43,635 bases of DNA from an uncultured Oscillospiraceae bacterium (GCA_947629975.1 CANRFU010000003.1:1-43635); one strand, 5' to 3'; positions 1 to 7,477 are shown, counted from the stretch's first letter. Translations and numbers: made by a program. The notes: generated by a model from the letters alone, not told the origin.

Positions 1-75
1 TGTAAAAGTGATGCGATGACAAACCCTCAGTACCCCTTAGAGGGGTCAGCAAGTACTGACCCCTCTGGGGTCTGA
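1..75 (+). other. possible 3' end of an unidentified ORF
   Basis: Frame 1 on the plus strand is open from the window edge to a TGA at 73-75 (25 codons including the stop). The tail overlaps the first hairpin of the array. I do not recognise the peptide. A transposase or TnpB tail would fit the hairpin-rich sequence that follows, but nothing in the residues shows that; it may be chance. Confidence 0.15.
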
Positions 76-381
76 GCGAACCACTAGTTTACTAGTGGTT
101 TTGATTGGCGCTTTAGCGTCAATAAACCCCCAGTTCAACTGGGGGTCGATAAAAATGCTTTAGCGAAAGCCAAGAACCCGCCGCATTACAAGAAAGTGCG
201 GCGGGTTCTTGAAAAGCACAGGGGACAACAAAAGGGTGAGAATCAGAGAATATAGTCCCCGAGCAGGGGACTTGCAGTGCAAAAAGTGTGATTGATGCTC
301 TTTTTCAGTGCCCCCTTCAGGGGGCTACCACAGGAGATAGGCCCTTATAGGGTCTGTTCAAACCACCGGTTCAACCGGTGG
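31..381. repeat. hairpin array in an AT-richer gene-free stretch; possible mobile-element end
   Basis: The first 389 bases hold no convincing gene but at least seven inverted repeats: 33-70, 81-98, 127-145, 171-211 (perfect 15-bp arms), 255-271, 310-325 and 342-352, plus 363-381. Three of them (81-98, 127-145, 363-381) look like one family: short arms around a GTT-AAC core, followed by TTTTGAT or TCGAT. Between 81-98 and 363-381 the arms differ by paired changes (TA/TA versus CG/CG) that keep base pairing, so the structure seems to be what is conserved. The stretch is visibly poorer in GC than the genes around it. An IS200/IS605-type right end, a palindrome-associated element or a structured RNA are all possible; no transposase is visible. 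Confidence 0.5.
363..381. repeat. 19-nt perfect hairpin after the sulfatase stop codon
   Basis: CCACCGGTT-c-AACCGGTGG lies 8 bases beyond the end of the minus-strand sulfatase gene and has short T tracts on either side. It may double as a weak terminator for that gene. It is the third member of the GTT-AAC hairpin family described for 1-389. Confidence 0.5.
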
Positions 382-389
382 TTTTGATT

Positions 390-2831
390 TTATGAGCCGA
401 GCTGATCTCTGGCGTCAATATAGTACGCGATGAGAACCGCGACGGCGCCCCGGGAGAGGACTTCGCCGTCCTCGCCGTTCTGCCGGGCCTCCCCGGCCGT
501 CCGCTCCCAGGCGTCTTCCGCCCAGCGCTCCGCGTCTGGGATGCCCGCGTATTCCGCGAAGGGGACCAAGAACTCCAGCGCGTCCTCCCGCGTCAGCAGG
601 TCGAGGGGGCGGCAGAGGTCGCCGTCCCGCAGGAGGCCGGCGGCCCAGGCGGCGGAAAACGCCTGCCCGCGCCAGTCGTCCGTCAGGTCGGTATAGGGCG
701 TCCGCTCCCCGGAGGACGGCAGGCCGGCGGAGGACACCAGCATGGTGAGGAACATGGAGCGGTCGGCGCTGTCCGCTCCCATGAACAGCCCGAAGCCGTT
801 GCCGGAGATGACGCCCCGGTAGCCCAGTTTGTTTACCGCGTCCCGGTACCAGGTGCCGGCGATGTCGGCGAAGCAGTCCCCCTGCTCGGCGTGGGGGCCG
901 GTGGAGGCCAGGCCGGCGGCGGAGTAGGCGAAGCCGTAGTAGTCCGAGTAGAGGACGTTCCGGGATACGGCGAACAGGTTTTTGACGGCGGCGGTGAGAT
1001 CGGCGGCGTAGTTCTCCGGCAGGTCCTCCTCCGGGGTCCGGTAGGTGACCTGGCCGGAATTGCTGTCATAGATCAGATCCCTGGTGAGATAGCTGCCGTC
1101 GAACAGCACCGCCATGTGGATGCTGTCGGAGAACACATCGGTGCCGGTGAGCAGGCGGGAGTCGTACTCCATGCCGAACAGGTTCAGAATGGTGGGCAGG
1201 ATGTCCTGGGTGCAGCAGTAGTCGTCCACATGGACAGGTCCCTCCATGCCGGGATTCCAGCAGACAAAGCTGTTGCGGTAGCGCCAGAAGGGGTCGCCCG
1301 CCGCGTCCCCGGCCAGCTGTTCAAAGTCCGCGTCGGACAGGGCATAGGGGAAGTGGTCGCCGGTGAGGACGATCACCGTATGGTCGGCGATCCCCGCCTC
1401 CTCCAGCCGCTGGACCAGGTAGGTCAGCGCGTCCTCCAGCTCCAGCTGGCAGGCGTAGTAGGCCTTCAAATCCTCGGAGCAGTCCATACCGGCCACCCGG
1501 TCCCGGTTCTTGATGGCCATCTCGTTGGTGTCAAAGTTGTATGGGGCGTGGCCGGAGTAGGTCATGTAGTGGACCACGAAAGGCTCCTGGCCTATGTAAT
1601 CGTCCACTGTCTTCTCCATCATCTCCAGATCGGAGGAGGGGTAGCCCTGCGCCATATCCAGCCCGCAGCCGATCGCCCGGAAATCATAGCCCATATTGGG
1701 GTGGGTGTTGACCCGGTTATAGAAGGAACCGATGTTGTCGTGATAGGCCAGGGTGTTGATCCCCGCCTGATCCCGGAAGATCCGCCCAAGGCAGTTGGGC
1801 AGGTAGTTCTGCATGGAGGGGAGGAAGCTGAGGCTGCCGGTGTCGGGGATCAGCCCCATGCTCAGGCAGTACTCCCCGTTGGTGGTGAGGTTGGGGAAGG
1901 TGCCGTAGAAATTGTCAAAGACGAAGCCCTCGTGGGTGAGGCGGTACAGGGTGGGGGTGAGCTCCTCCGAGATCAGATAGGGGCTGTAGGACTCCGCGCA
2001 GATCTGGATGAGGTTATACCCCTTGAACATCCCGGTGTACTCGTTTTGGGCGGTGCCGGGCAGGCCGGAGAAGTACTTGTTCAGGGCGAGGAGTCCGGGG
2101 TCGTCCGTGGCCCTGTTGAGGGCGTCGAAGTCGATGGCATCGATGACATTCCGGGGGACGTCCTCCCCGCCGCCGCCCTGGAGGTCGATGCCCGCATCCG
2201 CCAGCTCCGCGTGGCCGCCCCCCAGCCGGAGCAGCTCCAGCCGCTCGGCGGTGAGCAGGCCGAAGTACTCTGTCTGCCGGTCCACCGAGGTCAGCTCGTC
2301 GCGATAGACGGCGCCGGGGCCCTCCTCGCTCTCGGGGGGGATGGACAGGGCGAACGCCAGCACCCCGCAGCTCATCATCAGCAGCCAGCTCTCCAACCCG
2401 GCCCGCTCGCCGGAGAGGACCTTCTTATGCTGGAGGACCGCCAGGACGGGGTACGCCGCCAGATACGCCAGCAGCAGGGGGATGCTGCGCACGATGCCGC
2501 CGACCACGATGGGGATGAAATTGCCGATGGCGTCGCCCCCCATGCCCACGTAGGACAGGGACAGCAGAGAGCCGAAAATGATGTAATAGACGGTCTGGAT
2601 GGAGAACACCGCCAGCATGGCCGTCAGCAGGACGAAGCGGGTGATCTTGTTGGCCAGCGGCCGCTTCCACAGGTGGGAGAGCAGCGTGAGAAGGAGGGCG
2701 CCGGCGAGAGTGAAGCCGATGGCGCTCAAAAAGCGGAGGGACAGGCCCTTGAACACGACGAGATGAAAAATCAGTTCCCATAATAGGAGCACCGCCGCCC
2801 AGAACGCGGCGGTTTTGCACAGAGGTCTCAT
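390..2831 (-). CDS. LTA-synthase-like membrane sulfatase with C-terminal SLH domains
   Basis: This is an 813-aa alkaline-phosphatase-superfamily enzyme of the LtaS/phosphoglycerol transferase type, acting outside the membrane. About five membrane segments fill the first 170 residues. The sulfatase domain spans roughly 270-580 and shows ICAES (metal-binding Glu), the FPNLTTNGEY region holding the nucleophile Thr, YSGHAPY, and LTGDHFPY with the metal-binding Asp-His pair. The last ~160 residues contain two good SLH repeats (FADIAGTWYRDAVNKLGYRG and YTDLTDDWRGQAF...LTREDALEFL) and part of a third, which LtaS proteins do not normally carry. SLH domains bind pyruvylated wall polymers, so the enzyme may be held in the wall. 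I chose the ATG at 2831 rather than 2864 because AAAGGA lies 8 bases ahead of it. Substrate (glycerol phosphate or another polyol group) is not determined by sequence. Confidence 0.85.
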   Translation of the reverse strand: MRPLCKTAAFWAAVLLLWELIFHLVVFKGLSLRFLSAIGFTLAGALLLTLLSHLWKRPLANKITRFVLLTAMLAVFSIQTVYYIIFGSLLSLSYVGMGGDAIGNFIPIVVGGIVRSIPLLLAYLAAYPVLAVLQHKKVLSGERAGLESWLLMMSCGVLAFALSIPPESEEGPGAVYRDELTSVDRQTEYFGLLTAERLELLRLGGGHAELADAGIDLQGGGGEDVPRNVIDAIDFDALNRATDDPGLLALNKYFSGLPGTAQNEYTGMFKGYNLIQICAESYSPYLISEELTPTLYRLTHEGFVFDNFYGTFPNLTTNGEYCLSMGLIPDTGSLSFLPSMQNYLPNCLGRIFRDQAGINTLAYHDNIGSFYNRVNTHPNMGYDFRAIGCGLDMAQGYPSSDLEMMEKTVDDYIGQEPFVVHYMTYSGHAPYNFDTNEMAIKNRDRVAGMDCSEDLKAYYACQLELEDALTYLVQRLEEAGIADHTVIVLTGDHFPYALSDADFEQLAGDAAGDPFWRYRNSFVCWNPGMEGPVHVDDYCCTQDILPTILNLFGMEYDSRLLTGTDVFSDSIHMAVLFDGSYLTRDLIYDSNSGQVTYRTPEEDLPENYAADLTAAVKNLFAVSRNVLYSDYYGFAYSAAGLASTGPHAEQGDCFADIAGTWYRDAVNKLGYRGVISGNGFGLFMGADSADRSMFLTMLVSSAGLPSSGERTPYTDLTDDWRGQAFSAAWAAGLLRDGDLCRPLDLLTREDALEFLVPFAEYAGIPDAERWAEDAWERTAGEARQNGEDGEVLSRGAVAVLIAYYIDARDQLGS

Positions 2832-2849
2832 GGCGGGCATCCTTTCAGA

Positions 2850-2887
2850 CCGGGGATTTCGCAATTATCCGGGGATTTCGCAATTAT
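2850..2887. repeat. perfect 19-bp tandem duplication in the sulfatase leader
   Basis: CCGGGGATTTCGCAATTAT occurs twice head to tail (2850-2868 and 2869-2887). It covers the predicted transcription start and leader of the sulfatase gene and ends at the -10 box. It could be a replication slip or a paired binding site. Confidence 0.85.
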
Positions 2888-2913
2888 TATATAGAGCCAT
2901 TTCAAAAAGTCAA
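2886..2913 (-). promoter_or_regulatory. sigma-A promoter for the SLH-sulfatase gene
   Basis: On the minus strand TTGACT is followed after 16 bases by a perfect TATAAT. The start codon lies about 55 bases downstream of the -10 box. Confidence 0.7.
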
Positions 2914-2939
2914 GGAAATTCCGGTGAACAGAACGTGAA

Positions 2940-2971
2940 CAAAAAAAGTCCCCGGGATCCAGTCCCGGGGG
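2940..2971 (-). terminator. terminator of the NYN-LOTUS gene
   Basis: Read on the minus strand, CCCCGGGA pairs with TCCCGGGG and is followed by ACTTTTTTT. It lies 13 bases beyond the stop codon of the NYN gene. Confidence 0.85.
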
Positions 2972-2984
2972 CTTGGCGGAAAAC

Positions 2985-3749
2985 TCACTTCCTGTTGCGG
3001 ACGTATACCTGGGTGCCCTGATAGTTGGCGTTGTGCCGCTCGTCGGTCTCGAAGCCGTCCAGGGAGGAGATGAACCGGGACAGCTTGGAGAAGCCGTAGT
3101 TCCGGGGGTCGAAGTCGGGCTGCTTTTTCATCAGCAGGTTGCCCAGATCCCCCAGATAGGCGTAGCCGTCCTCGTCGGCCAGGTCCTCCACCGACTGGGC
3201 GATCAGCTCCTTGATGCCCAGGCTCTGGGCCTCCGGCTCGGGGGCGGGGGAGGACGCGCCGGCGGCCTTCTTTCTGGTCTTGGGGGCGGTCTCCTTCGCG
3301 GCGGCGGCCTCGGCGGCCTTCAGCGACTCGATGTAGACGAACTTGTCGCAGGCCACGATGAAGGGCTTGGGGGTCTTTTTCTCCCCCATGCCGTAGACCT
3401 TCATCCCCGCCTCCCGCAACCGGGTGGCCAGGCGGGTGAAGTCCGAGTCGCTGGACACCAGCACGAACCCGTCGCAGTTGCCGGAGTAGAGGATGTCCAT
3501 GGCGTCGATGATCATGGCGGAGTCGGTGGCGTTCTTGCCGGTGGTGTAGCTGTACTGCTGGAAGGGGGTGATGGCGTGCTCCAGCAGCAGGGGTTTCCAG
3601 GAGTTCATATTGGGGGTGGTCCAGTCCCCGTAGATGCGCTTGACGGTGGCGGCGCCGTACACGGCCACCTCCGCCATGATCTCCCGCAGGGCGGAGCGGG
3701 GGGCGTTGTCCGCGTCGATGAGGACGGCCAGCCGGAGTTCCTGATCCAT
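2985..3749 (-). CDS. NYN (PIN-like) domain protein with C-terminal OST-HTH/LOTUS domain
   Basis: A 254-aa soluble protein, probably a ribonuclease or RNA-binding factor. The NYN/LabA-type domain fills about residues 5-145 with the acidic nuclease residues visible in LAVLIDADNAP, ATDSAMIIDAMD and VLVSSDSDFTRLA. An Ala/Glu/Lys-rich linker (145-180) leads to an OST-HTH/LOTUS-like domain (about 183-250: LGIKELIAQSVEDLADEDG ... YGFSKLSRFISSL), a module that binds RNA in other proteins. This NYN-LOTUS order is a known bacterial arrangement with poorly defined targets. The start has AAAGGAG nine bases upstream. The gene seems monocistronic with its own terminator. Confidence 0.88.
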   Translation of the reverse strand: MDQELRLAVLIDADNAPRSALREIMAEVAVYGAATVKRIYGDWTTPNMNSWKPLLLEHAITPFQQYSYTTGKNATDSAMIIDAMDILYSGNCDGFVLVSSDSDFTRLATRLREAGMKVYGMGEKKTPKPFIVACDKFVYIESLKAAEAAAAKETAPKTRKKAAGASSPAPEPEAQSLGIKELIAQSVEDLADEDGYAYLGDLGNLLMKKQPDFDPRNYGFSKLSRFISSLDGFETDERHNANYQGTQVYVRNRK

Positions 3750-3883
3750 ACGCGCTCTCCTTTCGGTTGAATGATCGTTGAAAACAGTATATCATAGAGG
3801 GACAGGTTTTTCCATAAAAATTTTTCTTCTCTTGCAGCAATGGGGCCCGGTTTTGCGTTTTATGAGTGAAAGGGGGCAAGGGC

Positions 3884-4351
3884 ATGACCCCGTCCAACCG
3901 GTTGGAGGAATTGGTAGGCAAATACGAGAACACGCTGTACCGGGCCGCCCTGGCCATCCTGGGGACGGCGCCGGAGGCGGAGGACGCGGTGCAGGACACC
4001 TTCCTGCGCTATCTGCAGACGCGCCCGAAATTCAGGGATGAGAGCCATGAAAAGGCGTGGCTGCTGCGGGTGACGGCCAACTGCTGCAAGGACGTCCTCC
4101 GGGACCGGCAGCGCCACCCCACCGTGGAGCTGCTGGACGTGTACCCCGCCCCCAACGCCGAGACAGGCGACCTGCTGGAGGCCGTGCTGGAGCTGCCCCC
4201 GGACCAGCGGGCGGCGGTCCACCTCTTTTACTACGAGGGGTACTCCACCGGGGAGATCGGCAGGATATTGGGCCGGCGGCCGGGCACGGTGCGCTCCGAC
4301 CTGAGCCGGGCACGGGAGGCCCTGCGGCGGAAGCTGAAAGGAGAATTCTAA
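3884..4351 (+). CDS. ECF-type RNA polymerase sigma factor
   Basis: A 155-aa sigma-70 family factor of the extracytoplasmic-function class. Region 2 is residues ~6-68 (YENTLYRAALAILG, AEDAVQDTFLRYLQ, EKAWLLRVTANCCKD), and region 4 is ~98-150 (LPPDQRAAVHLFYYEGYSTG, then a helix-turn-helix around GRRPGTVRSDLSRAREALRR). I chose ATG 3884 because AAAGGGGG precedes it with 7-base spacing; the track's GTG at 3866 lacks such a site. The next gene starts directly after the stop and encodes a one-pass membrane protein, the usual arrangement for a sigma factor and its membrane anti-sigma. The signal it answers to cannot be read from the sequence. Confidence 0.92.
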   Translation: MTPSNRLEELVGKYENTLYRAALAILGTAPEAEDAVQDTFLRYLQTRPKFRDESHEKAWLLRVTANCCKDVLRDRQRHPTVELLDVYPAPNAETGDLLEAVLELPPDQRAAVHLFYYEGYSTGEIGRILGRRPGTVRSDLSRAREALRRKLKGEF

Positions 4352-5410
4352 GTGAAGCGATATGAGCGCTATATGGACGGCGTCAAGGTGTCCGACGTCC
4401 TCCATGAGAAGCTGACCAACTTAAAAGCGCCGGAGAAGCGGCCCAATCCCTGGCTCAAGTGGGGCGCTCTGGCGGCGGTGGTGGCGCTGGTCATCGGCGT
4501 GGGGGCCTGGGCGGCGAGCCGGCCCGCGTCCTCCGGGCGGTTCCCGGGAGGGCCTGACGCCGAGCTGGGGACGCTGACCACCACCGATCCCCAGTCCGAG
4601 CCGGATCCCTATCCCGTCGAACCCGGCGGCGATCCCCTGGAGACGCCCCGCGGGGGCTGGGGTTACGAGGTCTGGAGGGATCAGGTGGTGGAATATATCA
4701 TGCTGCCCGCCCTGAACTGGGCGGACGCCTCGACGATGGAACGGCTGGACTACTGTCTGGCCCCTCCCGGCGCGGACAGCCGGGGTGCGGAGGCGGCAGA
4801 TGTGACCGCCCTCTGCGGCGGGGAGGAGGCCATGAGGGACCATCTCCTCTGGGACGGCATGGACTGGCGCGGTACGCTCTGGTTTTTGGAGGATGGGACG
4901 CCCCAGGCGGCCTCCCTGTACACTGTGGGGGAGGGCCTGCGCCTGTCCCTGGAGATCATGAAGGGCGGCGAAGTGCCCTCCTGCGTCGTCTGTCCCGACG
5001 AGGCGTATGAGCGCGCGGAGTGGGGGGGCGTGGCAATCACCGCCCTGGAGAACACGGGGTACTGTGTGCAGGACGACGGTACCGAACTGCGCGAGAGCCG
5101 GGAGGTGTCCTTTGTGGCGGACGGCGTGGGGTATAAGCTGTGCCTCTACGCCGCCGACGCGGACCGGGCCGACGAGCTGTGCGCTCGGTTCGCGCGGTAC
5201 GCCATCGACGGCGGGTTAGATCTGGATGTTCTCCCGGCGGACGGCGCGGTGGACAACGCCCACTACTCTGTGGGCGAGCCCCGCTGGAACGACAGCGGGG
5301 AGGCCTCCTCCGCCCTGCCGGACAAGGGCACCCCTCCGCCGGAGATGCCCACCTCCGACATCATCCACCCCGGCGAGGAGGGGTATGTGGAGCCCCTGCC
5401 GGAGCCGTGA
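4352..5410 (+). CDS. putative membrane anti-sigma factor
   Basis: A 352-aa protein starting at a GTG that directly follows the sigma-factor TAA; AAAGGAG lies 9 bases upstream inside the sigma gene, so the two are translationally coupled. The first ~35 residues are charged and cytoplasmic (RYMDGVKVSDVLHEKL), then one membrane helix (about 36-58, WLKWGALAAVVALVIGVGAW) and a ~290-residue outer part rich in Pro, Gly and acidic residues with no domain I recognise. Position and topology argue for an anti-sigma factor, with the short N-terminus binding the sigma. I see no HxxxCxxC zinc motif, so it is not a classic ZAS protein. The function is inferred mainly from neighbourhood. Confidence 0.7.
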   Translation: MKRYERYMDGVKVSDVLHEKLTNLKAPEKRPNPWLKWGALAAVVALVIGVGAWAASRPASSGRFPGGPDAELGTLTTTDPQSEPDPYPVEPGGDPLETPRGGWGYEVWRDQVVEYIMLPALNWADASTMERLDYCLAPPGADSRGAEAADVTALCGGEEAMRDHLLWDGMDWRGTLWFLEDGTPQAASLYTVGEGLRLSLEIMKGGEVPSCVVCPDEAYERAEWGGVAITALENTGYCVQDDGTELRESREVSFVADGVGYKLCLYAADADRADELCARFARYAIDGGLDLDVLPADGAVDNAHYSVGEPRWNDSGEASSALPDKGTPPPEMPTSDIIHPGEEGYVEPLPEP

Positions 5411-5419
5411 GTGAGGACA

Positions 5420-5556
5420 GACATCCTCAGTCAGCCCTGCGGGCTGCCAGCTCCTTCTAAAGAAGGAGCCTTGGTACTTCTATTGCAACGGCTACAAACA
5501 CGCACCAAGCCCCCTTTCGCAAAAGGGGGTGGCCCGAAGGGCCGGGGGATTTTCCC
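5420..5556. repeat. palindrome-rich intergenic repeat region
   Basis: Four short palindromes sit in series: AGCCC-tgc-GGGCT, CTCCTTC-taaa-GAAGGAG, CCCCCTTT-cgc-AAAAGGGGG and GGCCC-gaa-GGGCC. This resembles REP-like dispersed intergenic sequences I associate with Oscillospiraceae genomes. The dispersed nature cannot be shown from one copy. It lies between the anti-sigma gene and the next promoter and may also stop transcription. Confidence 0.55.
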
Positions 5557-5581
5557 ATAAAACCAGTCCCATTTATATCCC

Positions 5582-5610
5582 TTGCAATTCTGTGCCTCTC
5601 CTGTTATAAT
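5582..5610 (+). promoter_or_regulatory. sigma-A promoter for the WYL regulator
   Basis: TTGCAA and a perfect TATAAT are separated by 17 bases. The start codon is about 58 bases downstream. Confidence 0.75.
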
Positions 5611-5668
5611 ATCCCCAAATATGGGACCTCTATTTTGGTAGCATGGTCCCGAAAGGAGGGGATGCGCC

Positions 5669-6652
5669 ATGGCGAAGAACGCCAACTACAAGCGCAAGCT
5701 GCCCATTCTGGCAAAACTGCTGCTGGAGCGCAGCGACGAGGACCACCCCGTCTCCCGCCAGGAGATGCAGGAGGAGCTGGAGCGCCACGGGCTGTCCGCC
5801 GAGCGCAAGAGCATCTACGACGACATGGAGCAGCTGCGCCAGCTGGGCCTGGACGTGCAGAGCAGGCGGGGCAAGGGGGGCGGCTGGTTCATCGGGGAGC
5901 GGGACTTCGAGCTGGCCGAGCTGAAGCTGCTGGTGGACGCGGTGCGGTCCAGCCGGTTTCTGACCAACCGCAAGAGCGACGCCCTCATCCGCAAGCTGGA
6001 GGGGCTGGCGTCCGTCCATCAGGCCAGGCAGCTCCAGCGGCAGGTGTACGTGGACCGCCGGATCAAGACCATGAACGAGAGCATCTTCTACAACGTGGAC
6101 AAGCTCCACGCCGCCATCGCCGCCAATAGAGTGATCACCTTCCGCTACTTCGAGTACAATCGCGCCAAGGAGCGGGTCTACCGCCGGGACGGGGCCAGGT
6201 ACCGGCTCACCCCCTACGGCCTCATCTGGGACAGCGAGAACTATTACCTGGCCGGGTGGGACGAGACCCGGGACGAGCTGCGCCACTACCGGGTGGACAA
6301 AATGAGCGACATCGTCATCACCGGCATGGCGGGGCGGCCAAAGGCCGAGTGGGATCCGGAGGGCTACGCCGCCCGCCACTTCGGGATGTACGCCGGCTCC
6401 CCCTGCCGCCTGCGGCTGCGGTGCAAAAACCGGTTTGCCGGCGTGGTGCTGGACCGGTTCGGCCGGGAGATCATGCTGGTGCCCGACGGGGAGGACCACT
6501 TCACCGTCTCCCTGGACGTGGTGGTGAGCCCCATCCTGTGGGGCTGGCTGTTCGGCCTGGAGGACGGGGTGGAGGTGCTGTCCCCCGACTGGGCGGCGGC
6601 GGACTTCAAAAGTCAGCTGGAAAAGACGCTGGCGCTGTACAAAAAGGACTGA
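5669..6652 (+). CDS. WYL-domain transcriptional regulator (YafY-type)
   Basis: A 327-aa regulator. The N-terminal ~75 residues form a winged helix-turn-helix (LPILAKLLLERSDEDHPVSR ... RKSIYDDMEQLRQLGLDV). A linker leads to the WYL domain at about 150-230, with RVITFRYFEY, YGLIWDSENYYLAGW and LRHYRVDKMSDI, followed by a WCX-like C-terminus. WYL domains bind ligands, often nucleic-acid-derived, and members regulate DNA-damage, phage-defence or metabolic genes. AAAGGAGG precedes the ATG. The only gene downstream in the same direction without its own promoter is the phosphohexomutase-like gene. No defence genes are adjacent, so a defence role is not supported. Confidence 0.9.
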   Translation: MAKNANYKRKLPILAKLLLERSDEDHPVSRQEMQEELERHGLSAERKSIYDDMEQLRQLGLDVQSRRGKGGGWFIGERDFELAELKLLVDAVRSSRFLTNRKSDALIRKLEGLASVHQARQLQRQVYVDRRIKTMNESIFYNVDKLHAAIAANRVITFRYFEYNRAKERVYRRDGARYRLTPYGLIWDSENYYLAGWDETRDELRHYRVDKMSDIVITGMAGRPKAEWDPEGYAARHFGMYAGSPCRLRLRCKNRFAGVVLDRFGREIMLVPDGEDHFTVSLDVVVSPILWGWLFGLEDGVEVLSPDWAAADFKSQLEKTLALYKKD

Positions 6653-6666
6653 ACGGCTCAGAAAAC

Positions 6667-6700
6667 GGGCACACTTCCTTCAAAATGAGGAGGTGTGCCC
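6667..6700 (+). promoter_or_regulatory. hairpin that sequesters the ribosome-binding site of the next gene
   Basis: GGGCACACTTCCTT (6667-6680) pairs with GAGGAGGTGTGCCC (6687-6700) across the loop CAAAAT, giving 14 pairs with two G-U wobbles. The right arm contains the GAGGAGG ribosome site of the gene starting at 6703. It begins 14 bases after the WYL stop codon. It could restrain translation, act as a weak terminator for the WYL gene, or both. Confidence 0.6.
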
Positions 6701-6702
6701 TT

Positions 6703-7341
6703 ATGCTGCGTCAGGGGAGAGAACTGTTTGAACTGGGGGCCAGGCTGGCCCGATTGGGGACGCTGGCCATCGGCTCCGCCGGGGGAGAGGAGGCCCGACT
6801 GCTGGCCCGTGCCGCCGGGTGCGGGGCGGCCCTGGCCGGGGGAGAGGTCCGCTTCCACGACGGGACCTGCGCCGCCTGCGGGGTGTGGCTGGCGGGATAT
6901 TACGGTTTCGGGGCCGCCCTGTTCCTCCGGCAGGAGGGGGAGGCGGTCGGCGTATCCCTCCACGACGGAACGGGAGCGGTCATCGACACCGGATCCCTCC
7001 CGGCGGCGGGGGGCGCGGGGACTCCGGGCTCCTGGGACCTGCTGACCGGGGCGGACTGCGCCTGGGCCGCCCACCGGGCGGGGGACCGCGCGGTGAGGGG
7101 CGGGGTGGCCTTCGTCAATGGGCCGGCGGCCCTCACCATGGCCCTGGAGCGGATGGGCTGGACGGTGACCCGCCGGCCCCTCCCCGGCGGGACGGTGTTC
7201 ACGTCGGACCGGGAGGGGTTCGCCCTGACGGTGGAGCGGGGCGGGGCGGTGTCCCATCCCGCCGGGGCGGACGCTCTGGAGGCCGCCGCCGGGTACGGGG
7301 AGGAGCCGAGAGCCATCCCGGCGTTCGGGCCGGGAATCTAA
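6703..7341 (+). CDS. degenerate phosphohexomutase-like protein
   Basis: A 212-aa protein with no intact catalytic motif. The order of features resembles phosphomannomutase/phosphoglucomutase domains I-III. AIGSAGGEEARLLARAAGCG aligns with the GRDTR-start of domain I. GAALFLRQEGEAVGVSLHDG falls where the TASHNP phosphoserine loop should be. RAVRGGVAFVNGPAALTMAL resembles the start of domain II. TSDREGFALTVERGG falls where DGDGDR should bind the metal. Domain IV is missing and family members are usually above 440 aa. The Ser and metal ligands are absent, so enzyme activity is unlikely; this assignment is by eye and tentative. I chose ATG 6703 because GAGGAGG precedes it by 9 bases; the track's start at 6256 lies deep inside the WYL gene. 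Confidence 0.6.
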   Translation: MLRQGRELFELGARLARLGTLAIGSAGGEEARLLARAAGCGAALAGGEVRFHDGTCAACGVWLAGYYGFGAALFLRQEGEAVGVSLHDGTGAVIDTGSLPAAGGAGTPGSWDLLTGADCAWAAHRAGDRAVRGGVAFVNGPAALTMALERMGWTVTRRPLPGGTVFTSDREGFALTVERGGAVSHPAGADALEAAAGYGEEPRAIPAFGPGI

Positions 7342-7360
7342 CTGGCGGACAAACGCTGCC

Positions 7361-7440
7361 GTAGGGGGCGCCTCCCTGGGCGACCCGTGTCCGCAAATAT
7401 CCTGCTTCAAAAACGGGGCGCCGAGGGCGGCGCCCCCTAC
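7361..7440. repeat. intergenic element with 27-bp imperfect terminal inverted repeats
   Basis: GTAGGGGGCGCC-TCCCTGGG... (7361-7387) and its inverted partner ending GGCGCCCCCTAC (7414-7440) match over 27 bases with only a few mismatches around a 26-base centre. GTAGGGG-type inverted elements are familiar to me as dispersed intergenic repeats in clostridia; copy number here cannot be assessed. Confidence 0.65.
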
Positions 7441-7447
7441 ATTTCCC

Positions 7448-7477
7448 TTTACAAAGCGTTGCGGTTGATGGTATAAT
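7448..7477 (+). promoter_or_regulatory. promoter for pyrE
   Basis: TTTACA and a perfect TATAAT are 18 bases apart (TTACAA with 17 is equally possible). The pyrE start codon is 43 bases downstream. Confidence 0.65.

Noticed and set aside
1-389. CRISPR array
   Set aside because: The hairpins differ in sequence and spacing and there are no uniform direct repeats with unique spacers.
891-2783. 630-aa plus-strand ORF opposite the sulfatase gene
   Set aside because: It is Val/Gly/Gln-rich antisense shadow sequence of a GC-rich gene; the minus frame has clear domains.
5669-6652. WYL regulator as part of a phage-defence island
   Set aside because: Neighbours are housekeeping genes and no nuclease, helicase or toxin genes of defence type are adjacent.
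6256-6702. N-terminal extension of the gene at 6703
   Set aside because: It lies in another frame of the WYL gene and has no ribosome site; GAGGAGG marks 6703.
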